Positions 11,599 to 21,522 are shown, numbered from the stretch's first letter. The stretch: 64,000 bases of DNA from Pseudolabrys sp. (GCA_029980465.1 JARYIJ010000001.1:2133749-2197748); one strand, 5' to 3'. Made by a program: numbers and translations. Notes: a model not told the origin generated them from the letters alone.

Positions 11599-11919
11599 TC
11601 AGTCTTCTTCGCCGAAGCCGCCCTCGACCAGCGAGCAGACCGCGTCAATGGCATCGAGCGCCTCGCGGCCGCTGGCCCTGATGGTGACGATGGTTCCCGG
11701 TCCTGCGGCCAGCATCATCAGGCCCATGATCGAGGTGCCGCCGACCGTCTCGTTGCCGCGCGTCACGGTAATCGCGGCGTCGTACTTCTCGGCGATCTGC
11801 ACGAATTTCGCCGAAGCGCGGGCGTGCAGCCCTTTCTTGTTGATGATCTCGACCTGCCTGACAATGCCGTCCCTGGCGTTGTCAGTCGCGCTCGCTCCCG
11901 GCTCGGCCGGATCGCTCAT
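11599..11919 (-). CDS. ptsH: HPr family phosphocarrier protein
   Basis: A 106-residue phosphocarrier of the nitrogen-type PTS. The active-site His lies in [12 protein letters not shown]; the regulatory Ser region is [11 protein letters not shown], the target of HprK. The N-terminal 17 residues before [10 protein letters not shown] are an extension beyond the usual 85-90 residues, common in Hyphomicrobiales. It starts at ATG 11919, overlapping the EIIA stop codon in ATGA, so it is translationally coupled. With EIIA and HprK upstream but no sugar permease, this is a regulatory phosphorelay rather than a sugar uptake system. Confidence 0.95.
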   Translation of the reverse strand: MSDPAEPGASATDNARDGIVRQVEIINKKGLHARASAKFVQIAEKYDAAITVTRGNETVGGTSIMGLMMLAAGPGTIVTIRASGREALDAIDAVCSLVEGGFGEED

Positions 11920-12317
11920 TTGCCGGTCAGCACCCGGCTGGCGATGGTGCAGTACTTGCGGCCGGCTTCCTGCGCCGCGGCGACGGCCTGCTCGAGCGGG
12001 CAGGTTTCGCGGATCTTGGCGAGCTTGATCAGCATCGGCAGATTGATGCCGGCCAGCACCTCGACCTTGGGCTGGCTCATCACCGAGATGGCGAGGTTGG
12101 AGGGCGTGCCGCCGAACATGTCGGTCAGGATGGCGACGCCTTGGCCGCTGTCGACGCGCTTTACGGCTTCGAGGATTTGCTTGCGGCACTGGTCGACGTC
12201 GTCGTCGGGGCCGATCGTCACCGCCTCGATCTGCCGCTGCGGGCCCACGACGTGCTCCAGGGCGGAGCGGAACTCGGTGGCGAGTTTCCCGTGGGTTACC
12301 AATACGAGGCCGATCAT
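11916..12317 (-). CDS. PTS EIIA component, mannose family (regulatory)
   Basis: A 133-residue EIIA(Man)-type domain protein with the phosphorylated His in VLVTHGKLA (residue 9) and the family motif LTDMFGGTPSNLA. It accepts phosphate from HPr. In alphaproteobacteria this protein (often called EIIA-Man, ManX or PtsM) is not attached to a transporter and serves regulation. I chose ATG 12317 (MIGLVLVTHGKL), the family N-terminus. The HPr gene follows with a 4-base overlap. A 230-base gap separates it from hprK and probably contains its promoter. Confidence 0.95.
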   Translation of the reverse strand: MIGLVLVTHGKLATEFRSALEHVVGPQRQIEAVTIGPDDDVDQCRKQILEAVKRVDSGQGVAILTDMFGGTPSNLAISVMSQPKVEVLAGINLPMLIKLAKIRETCPLEQAVAAAQEAGRKYCTIASRVLTGK

Positions 12318-12547
12318 CACAAACTCCTCGTGGGCGGGAGTGCGCCGCACGAAAGGACGCTCATCTTGGCCATCTAACGACCGGGCGCAAGGGCGTTTTC
12401 CGCTATATAGGGACGATGCTGCATTGCGGTCAGAGGGGCCGATGACGGCGTCGGGCGTGGCTGGCATGCGGCCATTAAAGGCCCATTATGGTTACTTTTC
12501 CCCCACCAAGCGGGGGCCGCAGGAGGTAGCCCAGCCGCCGGCTGCGG

Positions 12548-13015
12548 TCAAATGCCGCCGAGCCCCGGTTCGGTCCGGGGGCGGCCCAGAGCGGCCAAAA
12601 CCACAGGGAGTGTCTGCGTTTCCGGCGGGATCGCCAGGCGCGGCAGCCGGATGCCTTCGATGACCGTTGCCAGGGCGGATAAAGGCGGCAGCCTCTCGGC
12701 GCCGGCCTCAAGGTCGACCACCAGCCCGACGGCGGCAACCGGCTCGAACGGCAGCCGGCGGATTCCGAGGCCACGAATTTCGATCAGGCCGGCGAGCGCG
12801 GGCGCCGGGCGGACAAGCAGGCGGCCCGATGCCGGCTCGACATGCACGCGGTCGTCGCCGACGAAACGCGCGAACGGAATCGCGCCGCTTGCCGCGGCCT
12901 GGATCAGGTCGAGCGCTAGCCGCGACTTGCCCGCGCCCGGCTCGCCGCGGATCAGAACGGCGGCCGCGCCGGCGAGCACCGCCGAGGCATGGATCGTCGC
13001 GGATGGTCCGGCCAT
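12548..13015 (-). CDS. hprK: HPr kinase/phosphorylase, short alphaproteobacterial type
   Basis: A 155-residue form that contains only the catalytic C-terminal domain of HprK; the N-terminal domain of Firmicute enzymes is absent, as is usual in alphaproteobacteria. The Walker A motif GEPGAGKSRLAL is at residues 24-35, and FVGDDRVHVEP and EIRGLGIRRLP are family signatures. It phosphorylates HPr on Ser, linking the PTS to ChvG/ChvI-type signalling. The start codon ATG at 13015 shares its A with the chvG stop (TGATG), indicating translational coupling to the kinase gene. Confidence 0.93.
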   Translation of the reverse strand: MAGPSATIHASAVLAGAAAVLIRGEPGAGKSRLALDLIQAAASGAIPFARFVGDDRVHVEPASGRLLVRPAPALAGLIEIRGLGIRRLPFEPVAAVGLVVDLEAGAERLPPLSALATVIEGIRLPRLAIPPETQTLPVVLAALGRPRTEPGLGGI

Positions 13016-14811
13016 CAGGCGGCGGGCAGCACGACGATGAAGCGCGCGCCGAGCACGCGCGGCTCCTCGCCTTCGGGCGCCGGCGCCGTGCGGTTCTCGA
13101 CCCAGATGCGGCCGCCATGCGCCTCGACGATCTGCTTGGAGATCGACAGGCCGAGTCCGGAGTTCTGGCCGAAGCCCTGCTCGGGCCGGTCGGTGTAGAA
13201 GCGCTCGAAGATTTTCTCGAACGCGGAGGGCGGCACGCCCGGTCCGTCGTCGTCGACCGTGATCTCGATCTGCCTTTTCACGCGCCGGCAGGTGACGCGC
13301 ACCGTGCCGCCCGGCGGCGAGAACGAGCGCGCGTTGTCGATCAGGTTGCTCACCACCTGGCCCAGGCGCGAATCGTGGCCTGGCACGACGAAGCCGCCGG
13401 GGCCGGCGCCTTCGAACGACAGCATGACCTTGACGTCGACCTGGCGCACTTCGTTGCTGGCCGACACCAGCGCCTGCAACAGCTTCGAGAGATCGATCTG
13501 TCCGACCTCGTTGCGCTGCAGCTCGGCGTCGAGCCGGCTGGCGTCGGAGATGTCGGAGATGAGGCGGTCGAGCCGCCGCACGTCGTGCATGATGACGGCC
13601 AGCAGCCGTTGCCGGCTTTCCTCGGTCTTGACGCGCGGCAGCGTCTCGACGGCGGAACGCAGCGAGGTCAGCGGGTTCTTGAGCTCGTGCGCGACGTCGG
13701 CGGCGAAGCTCTCGATCGCCTCGATGCGCGTATAGAGCGCGTCGGTCATCTCGCGCAGCGTGCCGGACAAATGCCCGATCTCGTCGCGGCGGCGCGTGAA
13801 ATCGGGAATCTGCACGCGCGTGCGGATGCGCCGGCGCACGCGCTCGGCGGCGTCGGCGAGGCGGCGCACCGGGCCTGCGATGGTGCCGGCGAGCAGCATC
13901 GACAACACCACCATCACCGCGGCGGCGACCAGGAAGACCTTGAGGATGGCGAGGCGCTCGGCCTCGACCATGTTGTCGATGTCGGCGCCCTGGGTCGACA
14001 GCATCAGCACGCCGCGCACCGCGCGGAAGCGCTGCACCGGCACGGCCACCGAGACGATCACCTCGCCGCGGTCGTTGACGCGGACGCGGCTCGCGGCCTC
14101 GCCGTTGAGCGCCTCGACGACTTCGGGGTAGCCCTTGCCGTTCTCGGGTCCGAGCTCCTTGTAGAGCGGCAGGTCGCCGCGGCCGAACCAGCGCCGCAGC
14201 GCGATGAAGGCGCGCTCGGCGAGGCCCGGTCTCTCCGAGCCGGGCGCCGGCAGGTCGAACCGCAGCACGTCGCCGCGGCCGTAGAGATTGCGGCTGTCGA
14301 TGATGAGGACGCCGTCGCGGTCGTAGATGCGGGCGCGGGTCTTGGTCGGCGAGATCAGGCGGCGCAGCACCGGCGCGACGCGCTCGGGATTGATCGGAAA
14401 CTCGATGCCGGACAGCGCTTCGTCGGACGGGCCGTAGCTCTCGCCGGCCTGCAATTCGAGCAGGCGCTCGGGATCGACGGTGATCGCCTGGTTCTCGACG
14501 GTGGCCGAGCCGGCAATCGCCGCCGCGATGATCTCGCCCTGGACGAGAAGACTTTGCACGCGCGCGTCGATCAGGCCGGCGCGGAATTGCGTGAGATAGA
14601 GCACGCCGGTCAGCAGCGCGATCAGGCCGGCGAGGTTGAGGATGACGATACGGCGCGTCAGGCTCGACGAGGTGTGCCGCGTGATGAACGCCCAGAATTT
14701 CTGCCACAGCGTCCGCGCGCCCTCGCGCGCGCCGCGGCGCGGCGCGGCGGCCTCGTTCAGGCCCTCGCTCGCGACGATCTTCGCCAATGTTTCGGACGTT
14801 CGGTCGAGCAC
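13015..14811 (-). CDS. chvG: Sensor histidine kinase ChvG (ExoS/BvrS family)
   Basis: A 598-residue membrane kinase. The first transmembrane segment is near residues 55-75 (IVILNLAGLIALLTGVLYL), followed by a periplasmic domain of about 200 residues and a second segment (ILKVFLVAAAVMVVLSMLLAG). Then come HAMP, the H-box SFAADVAHELKNPLTSLR, the N-box NLIDNARSF and the G boxes DDGPGVP and GLGLSI. It phosphorylates ChvI; in rhizobia and Agrobacterium the pair controls envelope and acid responses, and in Brucella (BvrS) virulence. It overlaps hprK by one base and lies 107 bases after chvI. Confidence 0.96.
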   Translation of the reverse strand: MLDRTSETLAKIVASEGLNEAAAPRRGAREGARTLWQKFWAFITRHTSSSLTRRIVILNLAGLIALLTGVLYLTQFRAGLIDARVQSLLVQGEIIAAAIAGSATVENQAITVDPERLLELQAGESYGPSDEALSGIEFPINPERVAPVLRRLISPTKTRARIYDRDGVLIIDSRNLYGRGDVLRFDLPAPGSERPGLAERAFIALRRWFGRGDLPLYKELGPENGKGYPEVVEALNGEAASRVRVNDRGEVIVSVAVPVQRFRAVRGVLMLSTQGADIDNMVEAERLAILKVFLVAAAVMVVLSMLLAGTIAGPVRRLADAAERVRRRIRTRVQIPDFTRRRDEIGHLSGTLREMTDALYTRIEAIESFAADVAHELKNPLTSLRSAVETLPRVKTEESRQRLLAVIMHDVRRLDRLISDISDASRLDAELQRNEVGQIDLSKLLQALVSASNEVRQVDVKVMLSFEGAGPGGFVVPGHDSRLGQVVSNLIDNARSFSPPGGTVRVTCRRVKRQIEITVDDDGPGVPPSAFEKIFERFYTDRPEQGFGQNSGLGLSISKQIVEAHGGRIWVENRTAPAPEGEEPRVLGARFIVVLPAA

Positions 14812-14918
14812 TCCGTCAAACCTTTGCCCGGCGCCGTCGGTTCAAGTCCGGCCCTGTGTTGTCGCGCCCCTTGTGGCGGCGGCACTCTACCGCAACTGGC
14901 GGCCCGGGTCAGGCGGCT

Positions 14919-15620
14919 TCACGCTTCCTTGAAGCGGTAGCCGACGCCGTAAAGCGTCTCGATCATCTCGAATTCGTCGTCGACCAGCTTGAATTTCTTG
15001 CGCAACCGCTTGATGTGGCTGTCGATGGTGCGGTCGTCGACATAGACTTGGTCGTCATAGGCGGCGTCCATCAGGGCGTTGCGGCTCTTCACCACGCCCG
15101 GCCGGGTCGCCAGCGCCTGCAGGATCAGGAATTCGGTGACCGTGAGCGTCACCGGCTGGCCCTTCCAGGTGCAGGTATGACGCTCGGGGTCCATGCGAAG
15201 CTGGCCGCGCTCGAGCGTGGTCTTGCTTTCGATCTCCTTGGCCGGCTGGCCGTCCTTCGGCGTGGTGCGGCGGAGCACGGCCTTGACGCGCTCGACCAGC
15301 AGGCGTTGCGAGAACGGCTTCCGGATGAAGTCGTCGGCGCCCATCTTGAGGCCGAACAGTTCGTCGATCTCCTCGTCCTTCGACGTCAGAAAGATCACCG
15401 GGATATCGGTCTTCTGCCGCATCCGGCGCAGCGTCTCCATGCCGTCCATGCGCGGCATCTTGATGTCGAGAATGGCGAGATCGGGCGGCGACGTCTTGAA
15501 GCCGTCAAGCGCCGAGGCGCCGTCGGTATAGGTCATGATGCGGTAACCTTCCGACTCGAGCGCGAGCGAGACTGAAGTCAGAATGTTACGGTCGTCGTCG
15601 ACGAGAGCGATGGTTGGCAT
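14919..15620 (-). CDS. chvI: Response regulator ChvI (OmpR family)
   Basis: A 233-residue transcription factor. The receiver domain contains the acidic pocket LVDDD, the phospho-acceptor Asp in [13 protein letters not shown] (about residue 52), the Thr in FLTSKDEE and the Lys in FIRKPF. The winged-helix domain ends with [16 protein letters not shown] and [11 protein letters not shown]. It is the partner of ChvG encoded just downstream. It begins the strand that continues into chvG, hprK, EIIA, HPr and ahcY, so carbon status and envelope signalling genes may share transcripts. Confidence 0.97.
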   Translation of the reverse strand: MPTIALVDDDRNILTSVSLALESEGYRIMTYTDGASALDGFKTSPPDLAILDIKMPRMDGMETLRRMRQKTDIPVIFLTSKDEEIDELFGLKMGADDFIRKPFSQRLLVERVKAVLRRTTPKDGQPAKEIESKTTLERGQLRMDPERHTCTWKGQPVTLTVTEFLILQALATRPGVVKSRNALMDAAYDDQVYVDDRTIDSHIKRLRKKFKLVDDEFEMIETLYGVGYRFKEA

Positions 15621-16038
15621 GAAGCCCCGTGGGTTCGTAACTAACTCGAATTCGTGACACGTCTCGCCGGACTTGAGCCCGGCAACGGGGGCCGAAATGT
15701 GGCCCTTTTATATCAACTATGCGATTCCAATGCGTTTTCAAGGCTTGAGGGCGGCCTTGCCGACTCAGCCTAACGCGCCCGGAGAGGCATGGTTTCCCGG
15801 CTCGGCAAGGCTTGCCAAGAGATCACAAGGGATCACAAGAACACTTGAGGCTGACGAATCCGACGCATCTCGCCGTACAGCGCCGGCAGCGGCGTCGCGG
15901 GCTCTGACGTCTGGCGGAGCTTCAACGCAGGCGCGGCCCCGACACACACTCCGGCGTTGCCACGCGGGAAGAAATTCGCTTGAAGGGCTCGCAGAAGCAA
16001 TGAAGCGAATTTCTAAACCACGACACTAGGTTGCGCGC
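15621..16038. other. Intergenic region between chvI and the HugZ-like gene
   Basis: About 418 bases between divergent genes. Nothing clearly coding was found: open frames here have no recognisable domain or ribosome binding site. It must hold the promoters of chvI and of the rightward gene. Small features seen are an AT-rich patch (CCTTTTATATCAACTATGCG, about 15702-15721) and a direct repeat of GATCACAAG near 15822-15838. No tRNA fold or terminator was recognised. Confidence 0.5.
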
Positions 16039-16761
16039 ATGAAGCCGGCCGACGATTTCGATGCGACGCTTGCCGCCAGGACGTTGCTCCGCGAAGGATT
16101 GAGCGGCGCGCTGGCAACGGTGATGCCGGGCTCCGGCGATCCGTATTGCTCGCTGGTAAATGTCGCGACCGATTTCGACGGCGCGCCGCTGCTGCTGCTG
16201 TCGACGCTCGCGATCCACACCAAGAACCTGCTGGCCGATCCCCGCGTGTCGTTGATGCTCGACGAGCGCAAGGATGGCGATCCGCTCGAAGGCGCCCGCG
16301 TGATGCTGATGGGAACGGCGGCGCCGGCCGGCGATGCGCGCGTTCGCGCCCGCTATCTCGCGCGTCATCCCGACGCGGCGATGTTCGCCGGCTTCAAGGA
16401 TTTTGCGTTCTACCGGATCACGGTTGCGCGGGCGCACCTGGTGGCGGGATTCGGCCGCATCGTCGATCTCACGCCGGCCGACCTTCTGACCGACGTTGCC
16501 GGCGCCGAGGCGTTGCGCGGCGCCGAAGCCGACGCGGTCGCGCACATGAACGCCGATCACCTCGACGCGCTGCGGCTCTACGCGACCAAGTTGCTCAAGG
16601 CGCCGGCCGGCGACTGGTGTTGCACCGGCTGCGACCCCGACGGTCTCGATCTGCGCGCCGGCCGGATCGGCCTGCGGCTGCCGTTCCCGCAACGCGTGAC
16701 CGGGCCGGGTCCGCTGCGCGCGGTGCTCAAGGAGATGGCGGACGCCGCCCGCGCCGCGTGA
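16039..16761 (+). CDS. HugZ-family / pyridoxamine 5'-phosphate oxidase-fold protein with DUF2470 domain
   Basis: A 240-residue protein. The N-terminal split-barrel FMN-binding domain (about residues 10-150) has SGALATVMPGSGDPYCSLVNVATDFDGAPLLLLSTLAIHTKN. The C-terminal DUF2470 domain begins at EADAVAHMNADHLDAL, with the His-rich motif found in HugZ haem-degrading proteins. Members either degrade haem or bind flavin; this one keeps the domain order of HugZ, but haem use is an inference. It and the following esterase lie between chvI and pckA, which are neighbours in many rhizobia. Confidence 0.8.
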   Translation: MKPADDFDATLAARTLLREGLSGALATVMPGSGDPYCSLVNVATDFDGAPLLLLSTLAIHTKNLLADPRVSLMLDERKDGDPLEGARVMLMGTAAPAGDARVRARYLARHPDAAMFAGFKDFAFYRITVARAHLVAGFGRIVDLTPADLLTDVAGAEALRGAEADAVAHMNADHLDALRLYATKLLKAPAGDWCCTGCDPDGLDLRAGRIGLRLPFPQRVTGPGPLRAVLKEMADAARAA

Positions 16762-16812
16762 GTCCCATCTTTTCTTGACCGGGTGCGAGCGCCGTCTACT
16801 GTCATCGCGTCC

Positions 16813-17781
16813 ATGAGTGCGACGTCATCATCCGGCCCGATCGTGCTGCGCGGCATGGGGTCGTTTCATGTCGGCGGCCGCGTCGTCGAGATCGGCGGCA
16901 AGCCGCCGCGCACCGTTACCTTCAGCACAGGCAGTCCGCCGGCCGAGGTCGATCCCAACGGGCTCTATCAGGTCGAGCAGATGTACGTGCAGTATTTCCT
17001 GCCGCAGCAGCGGCGCGGAAAATTTCCGCTCTTGCTGTGGCACGGCGGCGGCCTGAGCGGCGTCACCTACGAGACGACGCCTGATGGCCGCGACGGCTGG
17101 CTCAACATGTTCGTCCGCTACGGCTGGGACGTTTACAATTGCGATGCGGTCGAGCGCGGCCGCTCCGGCTTCGCCGGCCGCGACGTGTGGCCGGGCGAGC
17201 CGCTGCACGTGCCGAAGGCCGATCCGTTCACGCGCTTTCGCTTGGGCTCGTCCTGGAGCGCGGAGAAGATGGTCGCGCATCCCGGCCAGCAATTCCCGGT
17301 CGAGGCCTACGACAACTTCATGCGCCAGATCGTGCCGCGCTGGCTCGACACTGCCGACGCGACAAGGGCCGCTTATGTGGCGCTGGTGGAAAGGATCGGG
17401 CCCTGTGTCATTGTGGTGCACAGTCAGGGCGGCGGCTTCGGGTTTCGCATCGCCGAACAATGTCCCGGCAAGGTCAAGGCGCTGGTCGCGATCGAGCCGG
17501 CGGTCGTCGGCGACCCTGCGAAGGTCGCCGCGCTCGATACCGTGCCGGTGCTGATGCTCTACGGCGATTACATCGCGGAAACGCCGCGTTGGGCGGCGAT
17601 GCGCGAAGCCGGCCGCGATTACGCGCAGACCTTGCGCGCCGCGGGCGGACAGATCGACGAGGTCGATCTCCCCGTGATCGGTATTCGCGGCAATTCCCAC
17701 ATGCTGATGATGGACAAGAACAATGACGATATTGCCGCCCTGATCCAGGGCTGGCTGGAGCGCACGGGGCTTGTCGATTAA
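16813..17781 (+). CDS. Alpha/beta-hydrolase, probable esterase
   Basis: A 322-residue cytosolic hydrolase. The oxyanion-hole region is LLLWHGGGLSGVTYE, the nucleophile elbow is VVHSQGGGFGF with Ser in HSQGG, and the C-terminal His lies in GNSHMLMMDKNNDD. The pattern fits the family of 'alpha/beta hydrolase, esterase' proteins that act on small ester substrates of unknown identity. The ATG at 16813 is preferred over the in-frame GTG at 16783, which would add ten residues and has no better ribosome site. It follows the HugZ-like gene after 51 bases and is probably in the same operon. Confidence 0.7.
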   Translation: MSATSSSGPIVLRGMGSFHVGGRVVEIGGKPPRTVTFSTGSPPAEVDPNGLYQVEQMYVQYFLPQQRRGKFPLLLWHGGGLSGVTYETTPDGRDGWLNMFVRYGWDVYNCDAVERGRSGFAGRDVWPGEPLHVPKADPFTRFRLGSSWSAEKMVAHPGQQFPVEAYDNFMRQIVPRWLDTADATRAAYVALVERIGPCVIVVHSQGGGFGFRIAEQCPGKVKALVAIEPAVVGDPAKVAALDTVPVLMLYGDYIAETPRWAAMREAGRDYAQTLRAAGGQIDEVDLPVIGIRGNSHMLMMDKNNDDIAALIQGWLERTGLVD

Positions 17782-18043
17782 AGGGCCATGTTGATTAAAG
17801 GGTTGTCGATGAAGCCGGAACGATCCGCCGCATCGACGGTTAATTCTGCGGGCTGCATTGATGCAGCGCAATGCGGGAATGCGGGCACGCCGCGTTTTTT
17901 CGTTTGGAGGTCAGGGGGGTCCTGACTATGGTCGCGTGCCTTTTGGTCGAAAGGCGCTTTGTCTATATGCAACGGGTCGCACCGCCCTGAATGCTCAGGG
18001 ATGACGCAGGCGGGGCGGTCAGTTGTTGTTTTGGGAGGGTCGC

Positions 18044-19666
18044 GTGCAGGAGACTGGACTGCGGAACGGCGCTTATGGCGCCGACAAATTCGGCTTCAAA
18101 AATCTCGCAGAAATTCGCTGGAACCTGACGGCGCCGTCTCTTTACGAATATGCCGTCGCGGCCAAGGAGGCCGCGATCGTCGAAGGCGGCGCGTTGTGCG
18201 CCGAGACCGGCCATCACACTGGCCGCTCGCCGAAGGACAAACACACGGTCGTCGATGACCTCACGCGCGACAGCGTGTGGTGGGACGGCAACCGCAAGCT
18301 GTCGAAGGAGCACTTCGACGTCCTGCTACAGGACTTCATCAAGCACGCCGAAGGCAGGACGCTCTACGCGCAGGACCTCTACGGCGGCGCCGATCCGACC
18401 TACCGCATCAAGGTCCGCGTCTTCACGGAATATGCCTGGCATTCGCTGTTCATCCGCCAGCTTCTCATTCGTCCTGAGGTGAAGGAGCTTGCCTCGTTCA
18501 CGCCGGAGCTGACCGTTGTCGACATGCCGTCGTTCAAAACGGACGCCAAACGTCACGGCGGCCGCGAAGGCTCCGACACCATGGTGGCGATCGATTTCAC
18601 CCGCAAGATCGTGCTGATCTGCGGGTCTTCTTATGCCGGCGAGATGAAGAAGTCAGTATTCACCACGCTCAATTTCTACCTGCCGGCGCGCAACGTCGTG
18701 CCGATGCATTGCTCGGCCAACGTGTCGAACGACGGCAAGGAGAGCGCGCTGTTCTTCGGCCTGTCCGGCACCGGCAAGACCACGTTGTCGGCCGACCCGG
18801 CGCGCACGCTGATCGGCGACGACGAGCATGGCTGGGGCCCGGACGGCATCTTCAATTTCGAAGGCGGCTGCTACGCCAAGACCATCAAGCTCAGCCACGA
18901 GCATGAGCCGATGATCTGGGACGCCACCAACCGCTTCGGCGCCGTGCTCGAGAATGTCGTGTTCGATCCGGTCAGCCGCATCCCGGACTACAACGACGGC
19001 TCGAAGACCGAGAACACGCGCTCGGCCTATCCGCTCGACTTCATTCCGAACGCGTCGCGCAGCGGGCGCGCCGGTCACCCCAAGAACGTCATCTTCCTGA
19101 CGGCGGACGCCTACGGCGTGATGCCGCCGATCGCCAAGCTCACCGCCGAGCAGGCGATGTACCACTTCCTGTCGGGCTACACCGCCAAGGTCGCCGGCAC
19201 CGAGAAGGGCCTGGTCGGTGTGCAGCCGGAGTTCTCAACCTGCTTCGGCGCGCCGTTCCTGCCGCGCCATCCGTCGGTCTATGCCAACCTGCTGCGCGAC
19301 TACGTCAACAAGCACAAGGTCGACGTCTGGCTCGTCAATTCGGGCTGGACCGGCGGCAAATACGGCGAAGGCCGCCGCATGCCGATCAAGGCGACCCGCA
19401 CGCTGCTGTCGGCGGCGCTCGATGGCTCGCTGAAGAGTGCGGACTTCCGCACCGACCAGTATTTCGGTTTCGCGGTGCCGACCTCGGTGCCGGGCGTCGA
19501 GCCGAACCTGCTCGACCCGATCAAGACCTGGAAGAACAAGGCCGAGTTCGACAAGACCGCGCGCGACCTCGTCGGCATGTTCCAGAAGAACTTCGCCAAG
19601 TTCGAGGATCATGTGACGGCCGAGGTGAAGGCGGCCGCGCCGGAAGTGCGCCTGGCGGCGGAATAG
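18044..19666 (+). CDS. pckA: Phosphoenolpyruvate carboxykinase (ATP)
   Basis: Converts oxaloacetate and ATP to phosphoenolpyruvate, the entry step to gluconeogenesis from organic acids. The 540-residue product shows the signature block [17 protein letters not shown] (kinase 1a/Walker A), IGDDEHGW and the upstream TGRSPKDK. I chose GTG 18044 because it yields [17 protein letters not shown], matching rhizobial PckA N-termini, and GGGAGG stands just upstream; an in-frame TTG at 18023 would add seven residues. In rhizobia pckA is commonly close to chvI, as here, and is controlled by carbon status. Confidence 0.98.
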   Translation: MQETGLRNGAYGADKFGFKNLAEIRWNLTAPSLYEYAVAAKEAAIVEGGALCAETGHHTGRSPKDKHTVVDDLTRDSVWWDGNRKLSKEHFDVLLQDFIKHAEGRTLYAQDLYGGADPTYRIKVRVFTEYAWHSLFIRQLLIRPEVKELASFTPELTVVDMPSFKTDAKRHGGREGSDTMVAIDFTRKIVLICGSSYAGEMKKSVFTTLNFYLPARNVVPMHCSANVSNDGKESALFFGLSGTGKTTLSADPARTLIGDDEHGWGPDGIFNFEGGCYAKTIKLSHEHEPMIWDATNRFGAVLENVVFDPVSRIPDYNDGSKTENTRSAYPLDFIPNASRSGRAGHPKNVIFLTADAYGVMPPIAKLTAEQAMYHFLSGYTAKVAGTEKGLVGVQPEFSTCFGAPFLPRHPSVYANLLRDYVNKHKVDVWLVNSGWTGGKYGEGRRMPIKATRTLLSAALDGSLKSADFRTDQYFGFAVPTSVPGVEPNLLDPIKTWKNKAEFDKTARDLVGMFQKNFAKFEDHVTAEVKAAAPEVRLAAE

Positions 19667-19710
19667 GCCGCCGGTCTGATCGCAAGACAAAGCGTTGGGC
19701 GCCCGAGCTT

Positions 19711-20658
19711 TCAGTGGTGCGCGGTCAGCAGCGCCGTGATGTCGGCGACGGCGTCGTAGGCCTTCGGCGAGATTTTGGCGCGCGACAGGAAGCCGTGCAT
19801 CTGGCCCGGATAGTCGCGCACGATGGTGGGCACGCCGTCCTGCCTGAGACGCTCGGCATAGGCGGCGCCCTCCGCATAGAGAGGATCGAAGCCGGCGAGA
19901 ATGACCACGGCCGGCGGCAGCCCCCGCAGGCTCGTGGCGAACAGCGGCGAGGCCCGCCAATCCCGACGTTGCGCCGTGTCGGGGACATAGGCGTCGACGT
20001 AGGCTCGCATACGCTCGTCCGTCAGGATCACGCCGTCGATGTAGGTGCCGTAGTGGCCGCAGGTGAGGTCGGTGACCGGATAGGTAAGCGCTTGAGCGCG
20101 CAGGGAAATGTCGCTGCCCCGCAGCGTCAGCGCCACCGCCGCGGCGAGATTGCCGCCCGCGCTGTCGCCCCCCACAGAAATGCGTGAAGAATCAATGCCT
20201 AACAGCGCCGCATGGGCGGCGACCCAGCGCGTCGCGGCAACTGCGTCGTCATAGGCGGCGGGAAACGGATTTTCCGGCGCCAGCCGGTAATGCACGCTGA
20301 CGACGGCGCATGTCGCGCCGTTCGCCACCATGCGGCAGGTCCAGTCGTGACTGTCGAGGTCGCCGATCACCCAGCCGCCGCCGTGGAAATAGACGTGCAC
20401 CGGCAGCCTGTCGCTGAGCGTCGTGCCGGCGGCGCGATAGGCGCGCATCGGGATCGGCCCGCCGGGCCCGCTCGCCTGATATTCGCGAATGACTGCGACC
20501 TGCGGGAGGTCGGGCTGATTGGCGAGGCGGCCCTGTCGCATGATCTCGCGCGCCTCGTCCGGTGTCGGCGGCTTTGCCGGCGGCGGAGGCTGCATCGCCA
20601 TGAAGGCGATGGAGTCGGGGTCCATTTTGGCGAGGTCGGGCTTTACGGCAGTCGTCAT
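19711..20658 (-). CDS. Alpha/beta-hydrolase, hormone-sensitive lipase family esterase
   Basis: A 315-residue carboxylesterase of the HSL (family IV) group: oxyanion motif VHVYFHGGGWVIGD near residue 87, nucleophile VGGDSAGGNLAAAVAL near residue 160, acid in LAGFDPLYAEG and His in GQMHGFLS. These enzymes cleave short-chain acyl esters. It starts 12 bases after the DUF1989 gene stop and shares its strand, so it is likely the last gene of a three-gene operon with the hydroxyproline epimerase. Its natural substrate is unknown. Confidence 0.85.
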   Translation of the reverse strand: MTTAVKPDLAKMDPDSIAFMAMQPPPPAKPPTPDEAREIMRQGRLANQPDLPQVAVIREYQASGPGGPIPMRAYRAAGTTLSDRLPVHVYFHGGGWVIGDLDSHDWTCRMVANGATCAVVSVHYRLAPENPFPAAYDDAVAATRWVAAHAALLGIDSSRISVGGDSAGGNLAAAVALTLRGSDISLRAQALTYPVTDLTCGHYGTYIDGVILTDERMRAYVDAYVPDTAQRRDWRASPLFATSLRGLPPAVVILAGFDPLYAEGAAYAERLRQDGVPTIVRDYPGQMHGFLSRAKISPKAYDAVADITALLTAHH

Positions 20659-20670
20659 GGGAGCGTCGGT

Positions 20671-21522
20671 CTAGAGTCCGTGCGTTCTTGGATAAGGATT
20701 GCGCTGTGGTGGCGCCCAACCGGCGAGCGCGTTGGCATCGGGCCGCAGCACCTCGACCTTGAGCGGATAGCATTTGGCTGTATCGCTCGAATGCGTCGAG
20801 CCGCAGTCGCCGCCTGGACAGGTCGACAACGCGCCGAGCAGGTCGATCTCGGCGAAGAACTCGATGAAATCGCCCGGCCGCACCGGGCTCGCCTTCATGA
20901 AATACTGATGCGTGTCGTGCGTAAAGCCCGTGCACATGAAGACGTTGAGCACGTCGTGCACGTGCATTTCGGCGTCGCGCGGGTCCATGCCGCGCGCCGA
21001 AGCGAGCGCGCGTGTCAGGTTGGAATGGCAGCAATGGTGGTAGTCGCCTCCCGCCAGCAGCCGGTTGGTATAAGGATCGCAACGCGTGCCGATGACGTCG
21101 TGGATGCCGCCGCCGTCGGCGTCGAAGCCGTACCAGCCGAGCGTGTCGTGCGTGATGGTCGCCATCGGCCGCAGGTTGGGCAGCGTGCTCCACAGCCGGT
21201 CGCCCTTGCCGACATGTGTGGCGTTGAGAGCGCGCGTCTTCCCGGAAAAGAAGTGCTCGGACAGGTCGTGCGCATTCCACAAATTGAGATCGCCGACCTG
21301 CGGGCCGTCGACGCTGACGATGCGGAAAAAGCATCCGGCGGGTACCTCGAAGGCGCGCGCATCGCGTGGCGGCACGATGATGTCGGCGATTTTTGTCAGT
21401 GTCCGCCGCGCCCGCTCGAGCATCTCCATGTCGGCGTGCGGCAGCGTATTGTTCGGATAAACGACGACAGCGGGCTTGGCACGCCGCGCCGCGGCGTCGG
21501 ATGGTTCGTGTGGGTCCGCCAT
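20671..21522 (-). CDS. DUF1989 / urea carboxylase-associated family protein
   Basis: A 283-residue protein with the DUF1989 pattern: GCFFRIVSVDGPQVGDLNLWNAHD, HDTLGWYGF and a Cys-rich region including HHCCHSNL and CPGGDCGSTHSSD. Members often sit beside urea/amine carboxylase genes and have a metal-binding look, but no activity is established to my knowledge. The ATG at 21522 overlaps the stop of the upstream epimerase gene by one base (TAATG), showing translational coupling. Here the partner is a hydroxyproline epimerase-like gene, not urea carboxylase. Confidence 0.75.
   Translation of the reverse strand: MADPHEPSDAAARRAKPAVVVYPNNTLPHADMEMLERARRTLTKIADIIVPPRDARAFEVPAGCFFRIVSVDGPQVGDLNLWNAHDLSEHFFSGKTRALNATHVGKGDRLWSTLPNLRPMATITHDTLGWYGFDADGGGIHDVIGTRCDPYTNRLLAGGDYHHCCHSNLTRALASARGMDPRDAEMHVHDVLNVFMCTGFTHDTHQYFMKASPVRPGDFIEFFAEIDLLGALSTCPGGDCGSTHSSDTAKCYPLKVEVLRPDANALAGWAPPQRNPYPRTHGL

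Noticed and set aside
12486..12547. Possible REP fragment (CCCCCACCAAGCGGGGG) before the EIIA gene
   Set aside because: Only a 5-base stem is visible and the flanks do not match the other repeats; too weak to call.
12667..14940. Long plus-strand open frame opposite chvG and hprK
   Set aside because: The opposite strand encodes clear HprK and ChvG motifs; this translation has no domain and mirrors GC-biased codons.
15673..16029. Open frame of 118 codons upstream of the HugZ-like gene
   Set aside because: No ribosome site, no recognisable domain, composition typical of non-coding GC-rich DNA.
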